Shown here piece after piece: positions 35,840-44,701 of a stretch of DNA of 64,000 nt. The stretch covers positions 1,955,501 to 2,019,500 of the forward strand of contig NZ_CP134605.1 in NCBI RefSeq assembly GCF_031844685.1. The letters run 5' to 3'. The notes under the pieces are model-generated. The model worked only from the letters and a program-made list of their open reading frames with translations, did not search any database and was not told where the DNA came from. Numbering within the stretch: the first letter of the stretch is position 1; each line of letters begins with the position of its first letter. This DNA comes from Streptomyces sp. ITFR-21. Lineage in GTDB: Bacteria; Actinomycetota; Actinomycetes; Streptomycetales; Streptomycetaceae. The translations under genes were made by a program, and so were the position numbers.

Positions 35840-37006
35840 ATGTCTGTCGATCACCGGTTGTCCGATGAGCACGAGCAACTGCGCGCCACTGTCGCGGAGT
35901 TCGCCCGGGATGTGATCGCCCCGAAGATCGGGGAGTTCTACGCGCAGGAGGAGTTCCCATACGAGATCGTGCGGGAGATGGGGCGGATGGGCCTGTTCGG
36001 GCTGCCGTTCCCGGAGGAGTACGGCGGGATGGGCGGGGACTACTTCGCGCTGGGGCTGGCGCTGGAGGAGCTGGCCCGGGTGGACTCCTCGGTGGCGATC
36101 ACCCTGGAGGCGGGGGTGTCACTGGGGGCGATGCCGATCTTCCGGTTCGGGACCGAGGAGCAGAAGCGGACCTGGCTGCCGAAGCTGTGCTCGGGTGAGA
36201 TGCTGGGCGGGTTCGGGCTGACCGAGCCGGAGTTCGGTTCGGACGCGGGCGGCACCCGGACCACCGCGCGACTGGACGAGTCGACCGGTGAGTGGGTGAT
36301 CAACGGCACCAAGAGCTTCATCACCAACTCCGGTACGGACATCACCGGCCTGGTGACGGTGACCGCGGTGACCGGCCGGGCGGAGGACGGCAGGCCGCGG
36401 ATCTCGTCGATCATCGTGCCGTCGGGGACACCGGGGTTCACCGTGTCGAAGAAGTACAGCAAGGTCGGGTGGAACGCCTCGGACACCCGTGAGCTGTCCT
36501 TCGCCGACTGCCGGGTGCCGGCCGCGAACCTGCTGGGTGCGGAGGGCCGGGGGTACGCCCAGTTCCTGCGGATCCTGGACGAGGGGCGGATCGCGATCTC
36601 GGCGCTGGCCACCGGGCTGGCGCAGGGCTGCGTGGACGAGTCGTTGTCCTACGCGCGGACCCGGCAGGCGTTCGGCCGCCCGATCGGGGCCAACCAGTCG
36701 ATCCAGTTCAAGATCGCGGACATGGAGATGCGGGCGCACACCGCACGGCTGGCGTGGCGGGACGCGGCGTCGCGGCTGGTGCACGGGGAGCCGTTCAAGA
36801 AGGAGGCGGCGCTGGCCAAGCTGTACTCCTCGGAGATCGCGGTGACCAACGCCCGGGAGGCCACCCAGATCCATGGCGGGTACGGGTTCATGAACGAGTA
36901 CCCGGTGGCCCGGATGTGGCGGGACTCCAAGATCCTGGAGATCGGCGAGGGCACCAGCGAGGTCCAGCGGATGCTGATCGCCAGGGAGCTGGGGCTCACG
37001 GGCTGA
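35840..37006 (+). CDS. liuA: Acyl-CoA dehydrogenase, isovaleryl-CoA/branched-chain type
   Basis: A 388-residue FAD acyl-CoA dehydrogenase ending the liu operon two bases after liuE. Landmarks: FGLPFPEEYGGMGGDYFALG, GGFGLTEPEFGSDAGGTRTT, WVINGTKSFITNSGTDITGL, VGWNASDTRELSFADCRVPA, TRQAFGRPIGANQSIQFKIA and IHGGYGFMNEYPVARMWRDS, then ILEIGEGTSEVQRMLIAREL. Position after HMG-CoA lyase and the methylcrotonyl carboxylase pair points to isovaleryl-CoA oxidation, the first committed step of leucine catabolism; S. coelicolor AcdH in the same position also accepts other branched acyl-CoAs. Confidence 0.92.
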   Translation: MSVDHRLSDEHEQLRATVAEFARDVIAPKIGEFYAQEEFPYEIVREMGRMGLFGLPFPEEYGGMGGDYFALGLALEELARVDSSVAITLEAGVSLGAMPIFRFGTEEQKRTWLPKLCSGEMLGGFGLTEPEFGSDAGGTRTTARLDESTGEWVINGTKSFITNSGTDITGLVTVTAVTGRAEDGRPRISSIIVPSGTPGFTVSKKYSKVGWNASDTRELSFADCRVPAANLLGAEGRGYAQFLRILDEGRIAISALATGLAQGCVDESLSYARTRQAFGRPIGANQSIQFKIADMEMRAHTARLAWRDAASRLVHGEPFKKEAALAKLYSSEIAVTNAREATQIHGGYGFMNEYPVARMWRDSKILEIGEGTSEVQRMLIARELGLTG

Positions 37007-37138
37007 GGCAGCGGGCTTCGAGCGCCCGACCCCGCTTGCCCGCCCGCCCGCCAGCTCGGACGCGGGACGCGGGGCGGCCGGCGCCGGGCCCGACCCAACA
37101 GCCGGCGCCGGGCGCGACCGGACAACCGGGGCCGGGGC

Positions 37139-38809
37139 TCAGGAGGGCCAGCTCACCTGCGGGGAACGGTAGTAGCCGATGCCGAGGGCGTCCCAGCGCG
37201 GGGCCTGGGCGGCCAGGCGGACGCGGTAGGTGCCCCAGTCGTGCGTGGCTGCCGGGGACCAGCCGAGTTCGGCGATTCCCGGCAGCCGCGGGAAGGCCAT
37301 GTCGTCCAGGTCGGCTGTGGTGGCCAGGGTCTCCGTCCACAGCGCCGCCTCCACGCCGTCGACCGCTGACGCCGGGACGCCCTGGACGAAGGTGGCCGGG
37401 TCCCAGTCGTAGGCGGTCCGCACCTCCACGTAGCCCGCCCACGCTTTGCCCAGCGCGGTGGAGGAGGTGTACTTCATGTCGAGATACGCCCGGTTCGCCG
37501 GGGACATGATCACCCGGGTGCCTGCTCGGGCCGCCGCGGCGACCTCGGTCTCGTTGCCGGCCGTGCCCCAGTACTGGGCGATGGTGCCGGGCGCCGGGCT
37601 CGCGCCCACGATCTGATGCCAGCCGATCACGGTCTTGCCGTAGCCGGCGACCAGTCGTTGCACGCGGTCCACGTACGTCGCGTAGTCCGTCTGGCTGGTG
37701 GACTGCGCCTCGTCGCCGCCGATGTGCAGATACGGGCCGGGGGTCAGCGCGGCGATCTGGCCGATCACGTCGTCCAGAAAGGCGTACGTGGTCTCCAGGG
37801 GGGCGCACAGCGAGCTGAAGCCGACCGCTGTGCCGGTGTAGAGCGGCGGGGCGCTGCCGCCGCAGTTGAGTTCCGGGTACGAGGCCAGGGCCGCGTTCGT
37901 GTGGCCGGGGCCGTCGATCTCGGGCACGACGGTGAGGAAGCGGGCGGTCGCATGGCGGACGATCTCGCGGTAGTCGTCCTGCGAGTAGGAGCCGCCCCGG
38001 CCGCCGCCGACCTGGGTACTGCCGCCGTATGCGGTCAGCCGCGGCCAGGAGTCGATCGCGATCCGCCAGCCCTGGTCGTCGGTGAGGTGCAGGTGCAGTG
38101 TGTTGACCTTGTACAGGGCCAGCTCGTCGATGAACCGCTCGACCTGGGCGACGGTGAAGAAGTGCCGGGCCACATCCAGCATCGCCCCCCGGTAGGCGTA
38201 GCGGGGCACGTCCCGGATGTCGGTGTCCGGCACCGTCCAGGCGGTGTCCCGGACCGGTGAGCGGCTCTCCACCGAGGCCGGCAGCAGTTGCCGCAGCGTC
38301 TGCGCCCCGTGGAACAGCCCGGCCGCCGTCCGGGCGCTGATCACCACGGCGCTGTCCGTCGTCCGCAGCCGGTAGCCCTCGTCGCCGAGGCCCTGGTCGG
38401 TGTCGCCGAGCGCCAGGACGACGCCGGCCGGGTCGCCCGCCGCGGCGCCGCCCTCGGCCACGCCGCGGGCGGCGCCGCCGGTGACGACCGGCAGCGCGTA
38501 GCCGGTGGCGGGGCGGAGCAGACCGGCGACGTAGTCCGCGACGTCGCGGGCGGCGCCGGCGGAGGCCGCGTCCAGTTCCACACGCGCGGAGGAGGTGATC
38601 CGGAACGCGCCGCCGCCCGGCCGCACGGAGGCCGGCACCGGCACCACCCGGGAGGTGACGGCGGCCACCGCGGGATCGGCCGCCGGCGCCTCCGAAGAGG
38701 CGGCCCGTGCCCCCGCCGCCGGCGCGGGCGCCGCCACGGCCAGCATCACCACGCACAGCACACGCAGCGGCAGCGGCCCGCGCGCCGCCCGCCCATCGAG
38801 TCGGTTCAC
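37139..38809 (-). CDS. Secreted beta-N-acetylhexosaminidase (GH20)
   Basis: A 556-residue exported enzyme that removes terminal N-acetylglucosamine or galactosamine, typically from chitin fragments. After a signal peptide (LRVLCVVMLAVAAPAPAAGA) comes the small GH20b-like domain, then the barrel: RYAYRGAMLDVARHFFTVAQ, LHLHLTDDQGWRI, VVPEIDGPGHTNAALAS and PYLHIGGDEAQST with the catalytic Asp-Glu pair. The GTG at 38809 is chosen because it puts the signal peptide near the N terminus; an ATG at 38893 with AAGGGGG ahead of it would give a 57-residue leader. Released GlcNAc would feed the glmS-adjacent amino-sugar pathway. Convergent with liuA. Confidence 0.9.
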   Translation of the reverse strand: MNRLDGRAARGPLPLRVLCVVMLAVAAPAPAAGARAASSEAPAADPAVAAVTSRVVPVPASVRPGGGAFRITSSARVELDAASAGAARDVADYVAGLLRPATGYALPVVTGGAARGVAEGGAAAGDPAGVVLALGDTDQGLGDEGYRLRTTDSAVVISARTAAGLFHGAQTLRQLLPASVESRSPVRDTAWTVPDTDIRDVPRYAYRGAMLDVARHFFTVAQVERFIDELALYKVNTLHLHLTDDQGWRIAIDSWPRLTAYGGSTQVGGGRGGSYSQDDYREIVRHATARFLTVVPEIDGPGHTNAALASYPELNCGGSAPPLYTGTAVGFSSLCAPLETTYAFLDDVIGQIAALTPGPYLHIGGDEAQSTSQTDYATYVDRVQRLVAGYGKTVIGWHQIVGASPAPGTIAQYWGTAGNETEVAAAARAGTRVIMSPANRAYLDMKYTSSTALGKAWAGYVEVRTAYDWDPATFVQGVPASAVDGVEAALWTETLATTADLDDMAFPRLPGIAELGWSPAATHDWGTYRVRLAAQAPRWDALGIGYYRSPQVSWPS

Positions 38810-38975
38810 GTCCCGATCCCTACCCGCGACCTCCGCCCCGGTCAAGGCGTCCTGCGCCGCACGCCACCCGCCCGCCCCACCTCGCTCACCCATTCGGCCC
38901 CCCTTAGGGCGCATGGGTGCCCGAAAGCGGGCAGGATTCTTGCAAAGAGCAGCTCGACCGCAGCAGGATCAGCAG

Positions 38976-39251
38976 ATGCCCGAACGCCGGACGGCCCACG
39001 AGGACCTCATCGACCACTTGGTGCGCACCACGCCGCTGCAGCGCGGCGAGGCCGTCCGGGTGGTGCTGGACGTCCTGGCGTACTTCGACGAGACGACCGA
39101 AGAGTTCGTCCGCCGCAGGCACCGCGAGCTCCAGGCCAAGGGCCTGGTGAACGCGGAGATCTTCGAGCGGATCGGCGAGGAGCTGCCGCACCGGGCGGTC
39201 ACACCGGCGGCGCTCACCCAGCGCCAGCTCCGGCGGATCGTCTACGGCTGA
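38976..39251 (+). CDS. Small conserved Streptomyces protein upstream of glmS
   Basis: A 91-residue predicted alpha-helical cytoplasmic protein with a high proportion of charged residues. It starts MPERRTAHEDLIDHLVRTTP and contains VVLDVLAYFDETTEEFVRRR and AKGLVNAEIFERIGEEL. It has no signal peptide or membrane segment. I recognise it only as a small protein that occurs beside glmS in Streptomyces; function unknown. The ATG has a weak ribosome binding site. It ends 140 bp before glmS on the same strand, so they may share transcription. Confidence 0.65.
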   Translation: MPERRTAHEDLIDHLVRTTPLQRGEAVRVVLDVLAYFDETTEEFVRRRHRELQAKGLVNAEIFERIGEELPHRAVTPAALTQRQLRRIVYG

Positions 39252-39391
39252 GCGAGCCGGGCGGCCGGAGCGAACCGAGCGAGCGGACCGGCGGGCGGCA
39301 CCGCCGGCCGGGAACGGACCGGCCGCGCGGCACGGACCGCAGGGAACCCCGTACGGCGACGTACGGCCAGGACGACGGAGAGGGACGACAC

Positions 39392-41206
39392 ATGTGCGGA
39401 ATCGTCGGCTACATCGGCAGGCGCGACGTGGCGCCGCTGCTGCTGGAGGGCCTCCAGCGGCTGGAGTACCGGGGCTACGACTCGGCCGGCATCGTCATCG
39501 CCGGCAAGTCGGGCGACCTGCGGACCGTGAAGGCCAAGGGCCGGGTCCGCGAGCTGGAGGCCCGGATCCCCAAGCGGTTCGCCGGCACCACCGGCATCGC
39601 CCACACCCGGTGGGCCACCCACGGCGCCCCGAGCGACGAGAACGCCCACCCGCACCTGGACGCCGAGGAGAAGGTCGCGGTGGTCCACAACGGGATCATC
39701 GACAACGCCTCCGAGCTGCGGGTCCGGCTGATGGCCGAGGGCACCGTCTTCAGCTCGGAGACCGACACCGAGGTGCTCGCCCACCTGATCGCCCGCTCCC
39801 CCGCCGAGACGCTGGAGCAGAAGGTCAGCGAGGCGCTGCGCGCCATCGAGGGCACCTTCGGCATCGCGGTGCTGCACAAGGACTTCCCGGACCGGATCGT
39901 GGCCGCCCGCAACGGCTCCCCGGTGGTGCTGGGCATCGGCGAGAAGGAGATGTTCGTCGCCTCGGACGTCGCCGCGCTGGTCGCCCACACCCGCCAGGTC
40001 GTCACCCTGGGGGACGGCGAGATGGCCACCCTCAAGGCCGACGACTTCCGCACGTACACCACCGAGGGCTCCCGTACCACCGCCACGCCGACCACCGTGG
40101 AGTGGGAGGCCGAGTCGTACGACATGGGCGGTCATGAGACGTACATGCACAAGGAGATCACCGAGCAGGCCGAGGCAGTGGACCGGGTGCTGCGCGGCCG
40201 GATCGACGACAAGTTCGCCACCGTGCACCTGGGCGGGCTGAACCTGGAGCCGGGCGAGGCCCGCCGGGTGCGGCGGATCAAGATCCTCGGCTGCGGCACC
40301 AGCTACCACGCCGGCCAGATCGGCGCCGGGCTGATCGAGGAGCTGGCCCGTATCCCGGCCGACGCCGAGCCCGCGTCGGAGTTCCGCTACCGCAACCCCG
40401 TGGTGGACCCGGACACGCTGTACGTGGCGGTGTCGCAGTCCGGTGAGACGTACGACGTGCTGGCCGCGGTGCAGGAGCTCAAGCGCAAGGGCGCGCGGGT
40501 GCTGGGCGTGGTCAACGTGGTGGGGTCGGCGATCGCCCGCGAGGCGGACGGCGGCACGTATGTGCACGCCGGGCCCGAGGTGTGCGTGGTGTCCACCAAG
40601 TGCTTCACCAACACGGTGGTGGCCTTCGCGCTGCTGGCCCTGCACCTGGGCCGGATCCGCGACCTGTCGGTGGCCGACGGCAAGCGGATCATCGCCGGCC
40701 TGCGCCGGCTGCCGGGCCAGATCGACGAGATCCTGCGGTCGGAACCGGAGATCAAGGTGCTGGCCAAGCAGTACGCGGACGCCAGGTCGATGCTGTTCAT
40801 CGGGCGGGTACGCGGCTACCCGGTGGCCCGCGAGGCGTCGTTGAAGCTCAAGGAGGTCAGCTACATCCACGCCGAGGCGTACCCGGCCTCCGAGCTCAAG
40901 CACGGGCCGCTGGCGCTGATCGACCCGTCCATGCCGACGGTGGCGATCGTGCCGGACGACGAGCTGCTGGAGAAGAACCGGGCGGCGCTGGAGGAGATCA
41001 AGGCGCGCAGCGGCCGTATCCTCGCCGTCGCCCACCAGGAGCAGGAGAAGGCCGATGACACGATCGTCGTACCGAAGAACGAGGACGAGCTGGACCCGAT
41101 CCTGATGGGCATCCCGCTCCAGCTCTTCGCCTACCACACGGCGCTGGCGCTCGGCCGGGACATCGACAAGCCGCGCAACCTGGCGAAGTCGGTCACCGTG
41201 GAGTAG
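39392..41206 (+). CDS. glmS: Glutamine--fructose-6-phosphate aminotransferase
   Basis: A 604-residue enzyme that makes glucosamine-6-phosphate from fructose-6-phosphate and glutamine, the first step to UDP-GlcNAc and peptidoglycan. The nucleophilic Cys follows the initiator Met (MCGIVGYIGRRDVAPLLLEG); the glutaminase half includes HTRWATHGAPSDENAHPH and VVHNGIIDNASELR. The isomerase half has two SIS domains (ILGCGTSYHAGQIGAGLIEE, AVSQSGETYDVLAAVQELK, then MLFIGRVRGYPVAREASLKL) and ends DKPRNLAKSVTVE, the conserved tail. GGAGAGGGA precedes the ATG. S. coelicolor has two glmS copies; by location this corresponds to the second. The usp gene converges on it. Confidence 0.96.
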   Translation: MCGIVGYIGRRDVAPLLLEGLQRLEYRGYDSAGIVIAGKSGDLRTVKAKGRVRELEARIPKRFAGTTGIAHTRWATHGAPSDENAHPHLDAEEKVAVVHNGIIDNASELRVRLMAEGTVFSSETDTEVLAHLIARSPAETLEQKVSEALRAIEGTFGIAVLHKDFPDRIVAARNGSPVVLGIGEKEMFVASDVAALVAHTRQVVTLGDGEMATLKADDFRTYTTEGSRTTATPTTVEWEAESYDMGGHETYMHKEITEQAEAVDRVLRGRIDDKFATVHLGGLNLEPGEARRVRRIKILGCGTSYHAGQIGAGLIEELARIPADAEPASEFRYRNPVVDPDTLYVAVSQSGETYDVLAAVQELKRKGARVLGVVNVVGSAIAREADGGTYVHAGPEVCVVSTKCFTNTVVAFALLALHLGRIRDLSVADGKRIIAGLRRLPGQIDEILRSEPEIKVLAKQYADARSMLFIGRVRGYPVAREASLKLKEVSYIHAEAYPASELKHGPLALIDPSMPTVAIVPDDELLEKNRAALEEIKARSGRILAVAHQEQEKADDTIVVPKNEDELDPILMGIPLQLFAYHTALALGRDIDKPRNLAKSVTVE

Positions 41207-41265
41207 ATACCGGCCGTACGGAACGGTCCCGGCGGAGTAGCCGCCGGCAGACACCGGGACCACCG

Positions 41266-41289
41266 GGGCCCCGCCGATCGGCGGGGCCC
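41266..41289. terminator. Palindromic terminator between glmS and usp
   Basis: GGCCCCGCCGATCGGCGGGGCC and one further base pair on each side (41266-41289) make a perfect 24-bp palindrome. It lies midway between two convergent genes and can fold on either strand, so it is a good bidirectional terminator candidate. There is no U-tract, as is common in Streptomyces. Confidence 0.7.
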
Positions 41290-41327
41290 TCCTACGCCGC
41301 GGGTGCCGCGGGTGCCGCGGGAAAGTC

Positions 41328-41849
41328 CTACGGGATGACCACGACCGGCCTTTGCGCCCGGCGGGCCAGCCGGCCGGCCACCGAGCCGAAGATCCGGCCG
41401 ACCAGGCCGTGCGTACCGCCGACCACGATCGCGTCGGCCTCGTACTCCCGGCCGACTTCCTCCAGTTCGTGGCAGATGTCGCCGCCGCGCTCCACCAGCA
41501 CCCAGGAGATCTCGGCGAGATGGTCCGCGCAGGCCAGCTCCAGGCCGAGCAGCTCGGTGCGGTGGTCGGGCACGTCCACGAAGACCGGTGGCTCGCAGCC
41601 GGCCCACACGGTGGCCGGCAGCCTGTTGGCCACATGCACGATGATCAGCGCCGATCCGGTCCTGCGGGCCATGCCGACCGCGTAGGAGAGGGCGCGCTCA
41701 CTGGACACCGAACCGTCGAACCCCACCACGACACCGTGCCGGAAGGCCGGGTCGCAGGCGTGCCGCGCGGCCAGGGCCGGCTCGGGCAGCGCCGTCGCAT
41801 CGGCCAGCGGCCTGCCGTCGGCGGGTTCGGGAAACTCATGACCGGCCAT
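41328..41849 (-). CDS. Universal stress protein (UspA family)
   Basis: A 173-residue protein with one Usp domain. The N-terminal strand HGVVVGFDGSVSSERALSYA and the C-terminal nucleotide-binding motif VVGGTHGLVGRIFGSVAGRL (G-2x-G-9x-G type, here GGTHG...GSVAGRLA), followed by AQRPVVVIP, are diagnostic. ATP-binding stress proteins of this sort protect cells in starvation or dormancy; the partner is unknown. The ATG at 41849 is used because the domain starts soon after it; the ORF continues upstream into non-conserved sequence. It is divergent from adpA across a 720-bp gap. Confidence 0.85.
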   Translation of the reverse strand: MAGHEFPEPADGRPLADATALPEPALAARHACDPAFRHGVVVGFDGSVSSERALSYAVGMARRTGSALIIVHVANRLPATVWAGCEPPVFVDVPDHRTELLGLELACADHLAEISWVLVERGGDICHELEEVGREYEADAIVVGGTHGLVGRIFGSVAGRLARRAQRPVVVIP

Positions 41850-42568
41850 GATGCGGATTCTCGTCGGCGAGGGCGGCGCTGACGCGCCGAGCGGCGGACA
41901 GGACAGGTCGAGCGGGGCGGGCCGCAGCAGCAGCCGGTTTCGGCCGGTTCGACACTTCCCGTCCCCCTCCCTCCAGAGTACGGCCGCGAAGTCCGCCTGC
42001 ACAGCCTTGGCGGCGCGTTCACAGGCTCTCCGTACCCGGAGTTCCCAGGAGGATGCCGGAGCCGGGCCCCGAGCGCAACGCCATCCCGCCAACCCGCAGC
42101 ACGGTTCGGCGCACCGGCGCACCCGGGGGCGCACCGCCCGCCGCCCGTACGGCCTCGTCAGACCGGGGTTGAGGGGCCGGCCGGCGCGCGGCCCGACGCC
42201 TTTTACGCACACCGGTCCGCCGAAGGGCGATTTTCGGCCAACTTCTCAGTGCGGCGTGCCCATTGGACTTTCCCCCGGCTAACACCTCTGCCACCTGCGG
42301 TTCTACGATGCGCGATGACTCGGAAGGTGGCTTCAGGGACCCGAGTGACGAGAGGCGTACTTCCCAGCGGGCGCTCGGGATGAAACGCTTCGTGATCGAA
42401 CGCTTTACGCCACGTTATCTTGTCGACTTAGCGTCAGATGGTGAACTTGTCACTAGCGCCCCACCTGACACAGTAGATTTGATCTTGAGGTGACCGCGCG
42501 GGGACAAGCGGGGGAGAACGTGCAGGACCGAGGGGACGACGCGTCGATTCGAGGGGGGCTTGAGCTCC
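41850..42568. other. Long regulatory gap upstream of adpA
   Basis: No gene is convincing in these 719 bases. The right-hand part (about 42398-42492) is noticeably less GC-rich than its surroundings and contains several TTGTCN hexamers (for example near 42420 and 42448), so the adpA promoter or promoters probably lie there with a long 5' leader. adpA genes generally have such a gap, where AdpA itself and other developmental regulators bind; I could not identify an exact AdpA box by eye. Confidence 0.5.
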
Positions 42569-43861
42569 ATGAGCCAGGAGTCCAGTTCCGGTACGGCGGC
42601 GGACAGCCCGTCGCAAGCACCATCGGCATCGCCTCGCGCCATTCGCAAACTTTCCGCGCGACGTCGACCGGAAGTCGTCGCGGTGCTGCTCTTCAGCGGT
42701 GGACCGATCTTCGAGAGCTCCATACCGCTCTCGGTGTTCGGCATCGACCGGCAGGACGCGGGTGTGCCGCGCTATCGGCTGCTGGTGTGCGCCGGTGAGG
42801 AAGGTCCGCTGCGCACCACCGGCGGCCTCGAACTCACCGCGCCCTACGGCCTGGAGGCGCTGACCCGGGCCGGCACCGTCGTGGTGCCGACCTGGCGCTC
42901 CATATCCCAGGCGCCCCCGCCCGAGGCGCTGGACGCGATCCGCCGCGCCCACGAGGAGGGCGCCCGGATCGTCGGGCTGTGCACAGGCGCCTTCGTACTG
43001 GCCGCGGCCGGGCTGCTCGACGGACGGCCGGCCACCACGCACTGGATGTACGCCCCCACCCTCGCCAAGCGCTATCCGTCGGTCCACGTGGACCCGCGGG
43101 AGCTGTTCGTGGACGACGGGGACGTGCTGACCTCGGCGGGTACGGCCGCGGGTATCGACCTGTGCCTGCACGTGGTCCGTACCGACCACGGCAACGAGGC
43201 GGCGGCGGCGCTGGCCCGGCGGCTGGTGGTTCCGCCCAGGCGGTCGGACTGGCAGACCGGCCAGCGGCACCTGGACAGGTCTTTACCCGAGGAGATCGGG
43301 GCCGACCCGCTGGCCGAGGTCGTCTCCTGGGCGCTGGAGCACCTGCACGAGCAGTTCGACGTGGAGGCGCTGGCCGCGCGCGCGTACATGAGCCGGCGGA
43401 CCTTCGACCGGCGGTTCCGGTCGCTGACCGGCAGCGCCCCGCTGCAGTGGCTGATCACCCAGCGGGTGCTCCAGGCGCAGCGGCTGCTGGAGACCTCCGA
43501 CTACTCGGTGGACGAGGTCGCGGGCCGCTGCGGCTTCCGCTCGCCGGTCGCCCTGCGCGGGCACTTCCGGCGGCAGCTCGGCTCCTCGCCGGCGTCCTAC
43601 CGGGCCGCCTACCGGGCCCGGCGGCCGCAGGACGAGCCGGACCGGCCGGCGCCGTCCCCGGAACTGCCGGCGCTGCGCCGTGGGCCGGTGTCGCAGATCC
43701 TGGCCGCGCCCGGCAAGGCCGACCCGGACGCGTACAGCGCCCGTATCCCGGAGCAGTCGGGCAGGCCCGAGGTGTCGGACGCCTCGGGACGCAACCGGCT
43801 GCGGACCGCCCGTGGCCTCGGCGCCGCACTGCCGGGACCCCGCGACCGCCCCGTAGGGTGA
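42569..43861 (+). CDS. adpA: AdpA (BldH), pleiotropic AraC-family developmental regulator
   Basis: A 430-residue master regulator of morphological differentiation and secondary metabolism in Streptomyces. The N-terminal DJ-1/PfpI-like dimerisation domain has FESSIPLSVFGIDRQDAGVP, RYRLLVCAGEEGPLRTTGGL, VGLCTGAFVLAAAGLLDGR and ATTHWMYAPTLAKRYP. The C-terminal AraC double HTH has FDVEALAARAYMSRRTFDRR and YSVDEVAGRCGFRSPVALRG. These blocks match my recollection of S. griseus AdpA almost word for word. GAGGGGGGC lies 9 bases before the ATG. Leu-239, in the linker between the domains, is a TTA codon (43283-43285), so translation should need the bldA leucyl-tRNA. orn follows 5 bp downstream, as in other streptomycetes. 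Confidence 0.97.
   Translation: MSQESSSGTAADSPSQAPSASPRAIRKLSARRRPEVVAVLLFSGGPIFESSIPLSVFGIDRQDAGVPRYRLLVCAGEEGPLRTTGGLELTAPYGLEALTRAGTVVVPTWRSISQAPPPEALDAIRRAHEEGARIVGLCTGAFVLAAAGLLDGRPATTHWMYAPTLAKRYPSVHVDPRELFVDDGDVLTSAGTAAGIDLCLHVVRTDHGNEAAAALARRLVVPPRRSDWQTGQRHLDRSLPEEIGADPLAEVVSWALEHLHEQFDVEALAARAYMSRRTFDRRFRSLTGSAPLQWLITQRVLQAQRLLETSDYSVDEVAGRCGFRSPVALRGHFRRQLGSSPASYRAAYRARRPQDEPDRPAPSPELPALRRGPVSQILAAPGKADPDAYSARIPEQSGRPEVSDASGRNRLRTARGLGAALPGPRDRPVG
43283..43285 (+). promoter_or_regulatory. TTA codon in adpA (bldA-dependent control point)
   Basis: The sequence AGG TCT TTA CCC GAG encodes Arg-Ser-Leu-Pro-Glu in the interdomain linker of AdpA. TTA is very rare in Streptomyces and is read only by the bldA tRNA. 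Its position matches the well-known conserved TTA in adpA/bldH genes. Confidence 0.93.
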
Positions 43862-43866
43862 GCCGT

Positions 43867-44481
43867 ATGAACGACCGGATGGTGTGGATCGACTGTGAGA
43901 TGACGGGGCTGTCACTGGCGCACGACGCGCTGGTCGAAGTGGCGGCCCTCGTCACCGACTCGGAGCTGAACGTGCTGGGCGAGGGGGTGGACATCGTCAT
44001 CCGCCCTCCCGCCGAGGCGTTGGAGTCGATGCCGGACATCGTCCGGCAGATGCACACCGCCTCCGGGCTGCTCGACGAGCTGGACGGCGGGGTGACGCTC
44101 GCCGAGGCGGAGAAGCTGGTGATGGCCTACGTGCGCAAGCACGTCAGGGAGCCGCGGAAGGCCCCGCTGTGCGGGAACTCGGTCTCCACCGACCGCGGCT
44201 TCCTGGCGCGTGACATGCCCACGCTGGAGCAGCACCTGCACTACCGGATCGTGGACGTCTCCTCGATCAAGGAGCTGTCCCGGCGCTGGTATCCGCGGGC
44301 CTACTTCAACAGCCCGGAGAAGAAGGGCAACCACCGGGCCCTGGCGGACATCCGCGAGTCCATCGCCGAGCTGCGCTACTACCGCGAGGTGGTCTTCGTA
44401 CCGGCCCCGGGTCCCGACACGGACACGGTCCGGGCGATCGCCGCCAAGCACGTCCTGCCCGCGGAGAAGCACGCGCACTGA
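43867..44481 (+). CDS. orn: Oligoribonuclease
   Basis: A 204-residue DEDDh 3'-5' exoribonuclease that degrades 2-5 nt RNA and pGpG (from cyclic di-GMP turnover). The DEDDh residues are in VWIDCEMTGLSLAHDALVEV (motif I), LCGNSVSTDRGFLARDMP (motif II) and KKGNHRALADIRESIAELRY (motif III, His and Asp). It overlaps the adpA operon arrangement closely (5-bp gap) with AGGGTGAG just before the ATG; ornA and adpA are adjacent in other Streptomyces, where orn loss slows aerial growth. Confidence 0.95.
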   Translation: MNDRMVWIDCEMTGLSLAHDALVEVAALVTDSELNVLGEGVDIVIRPPAEALESMPDIVRQMHTASGLLDELDGGVTLAEAEKLVMAYVRKHVREPRKAPLCGNSVSTDRGFLARDMPTLEQHLHYRIVDVSSIKELSRRWYPRAYFNSPEKKGNHRALADIRESIAELRYYREVVFVPAPGPDTDTVRAIAAKHVLPAEKHAH

Positions 44482-44580
44482 TCGCCGGGGCCGGCCGCGC
44501 GGAAGGGCGGGCGCGACCACCCCTCCCGACCCTGTACACTTTTTCAGGCGGCGTCACCCCGGTAGGGAACAGCCGCTCAT

Positions 44581-44654
44581 GGTGGGTGTAGCTCAGCTGG
44601 TAGAGCACCTGGTTGTGGTCCAGGATGCCGCGGGTTCGAGTCCCGTCACTCACC
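44581..44654 (+). tRNA. tRNA-His (anticodon GTG)
   Basis: The acceptor arm GTGGGTG (44582-44588) pairs with CACTCAC (44647-44653), with one G-T pair. The extra 5' G (44581) opposite C (44654) is the G-1:C73 pair peculiar to tRNA-His. The D-arm (GCTCAGCTGGTAGAGC), the anticodon stem and loop CCTGGTTGTGGTCCAGG with anticodon GTG, and the T-arm CGGGTTCGAGTCCCG are all regular. CCA is not encoded. Confidence 0.96.
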
Positions 44655-44660
44655 CTCTGT

Positions 44661-44701
44661 GGAGGAGGCCGCCTCCCGCGTATGCGGGAGACGGCCTCCT
44701 C
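44661..44701 (+). terminator. Terminator of tRNA-His
   Basis: GAGGAGGCC and GCCTCCCGC pair with GCGGGAG and GGCCTCCTC around a GTAT loop, with a one-base bulge, giving a stem of about 17 bp beginning six bases after the tRNA. It is a strong factor-independent-style hairpin lacking a U-run. Confidence 0.8.

Noticed and set aside
35840-37006. Second glutaryl-CoA-type dehydrogenase assignment
   Set aside because: The operon with methylcrotonyl carboxylase and HMG-CoA lyase argues better for isovaleryl/branched-chain acyl-CoA.
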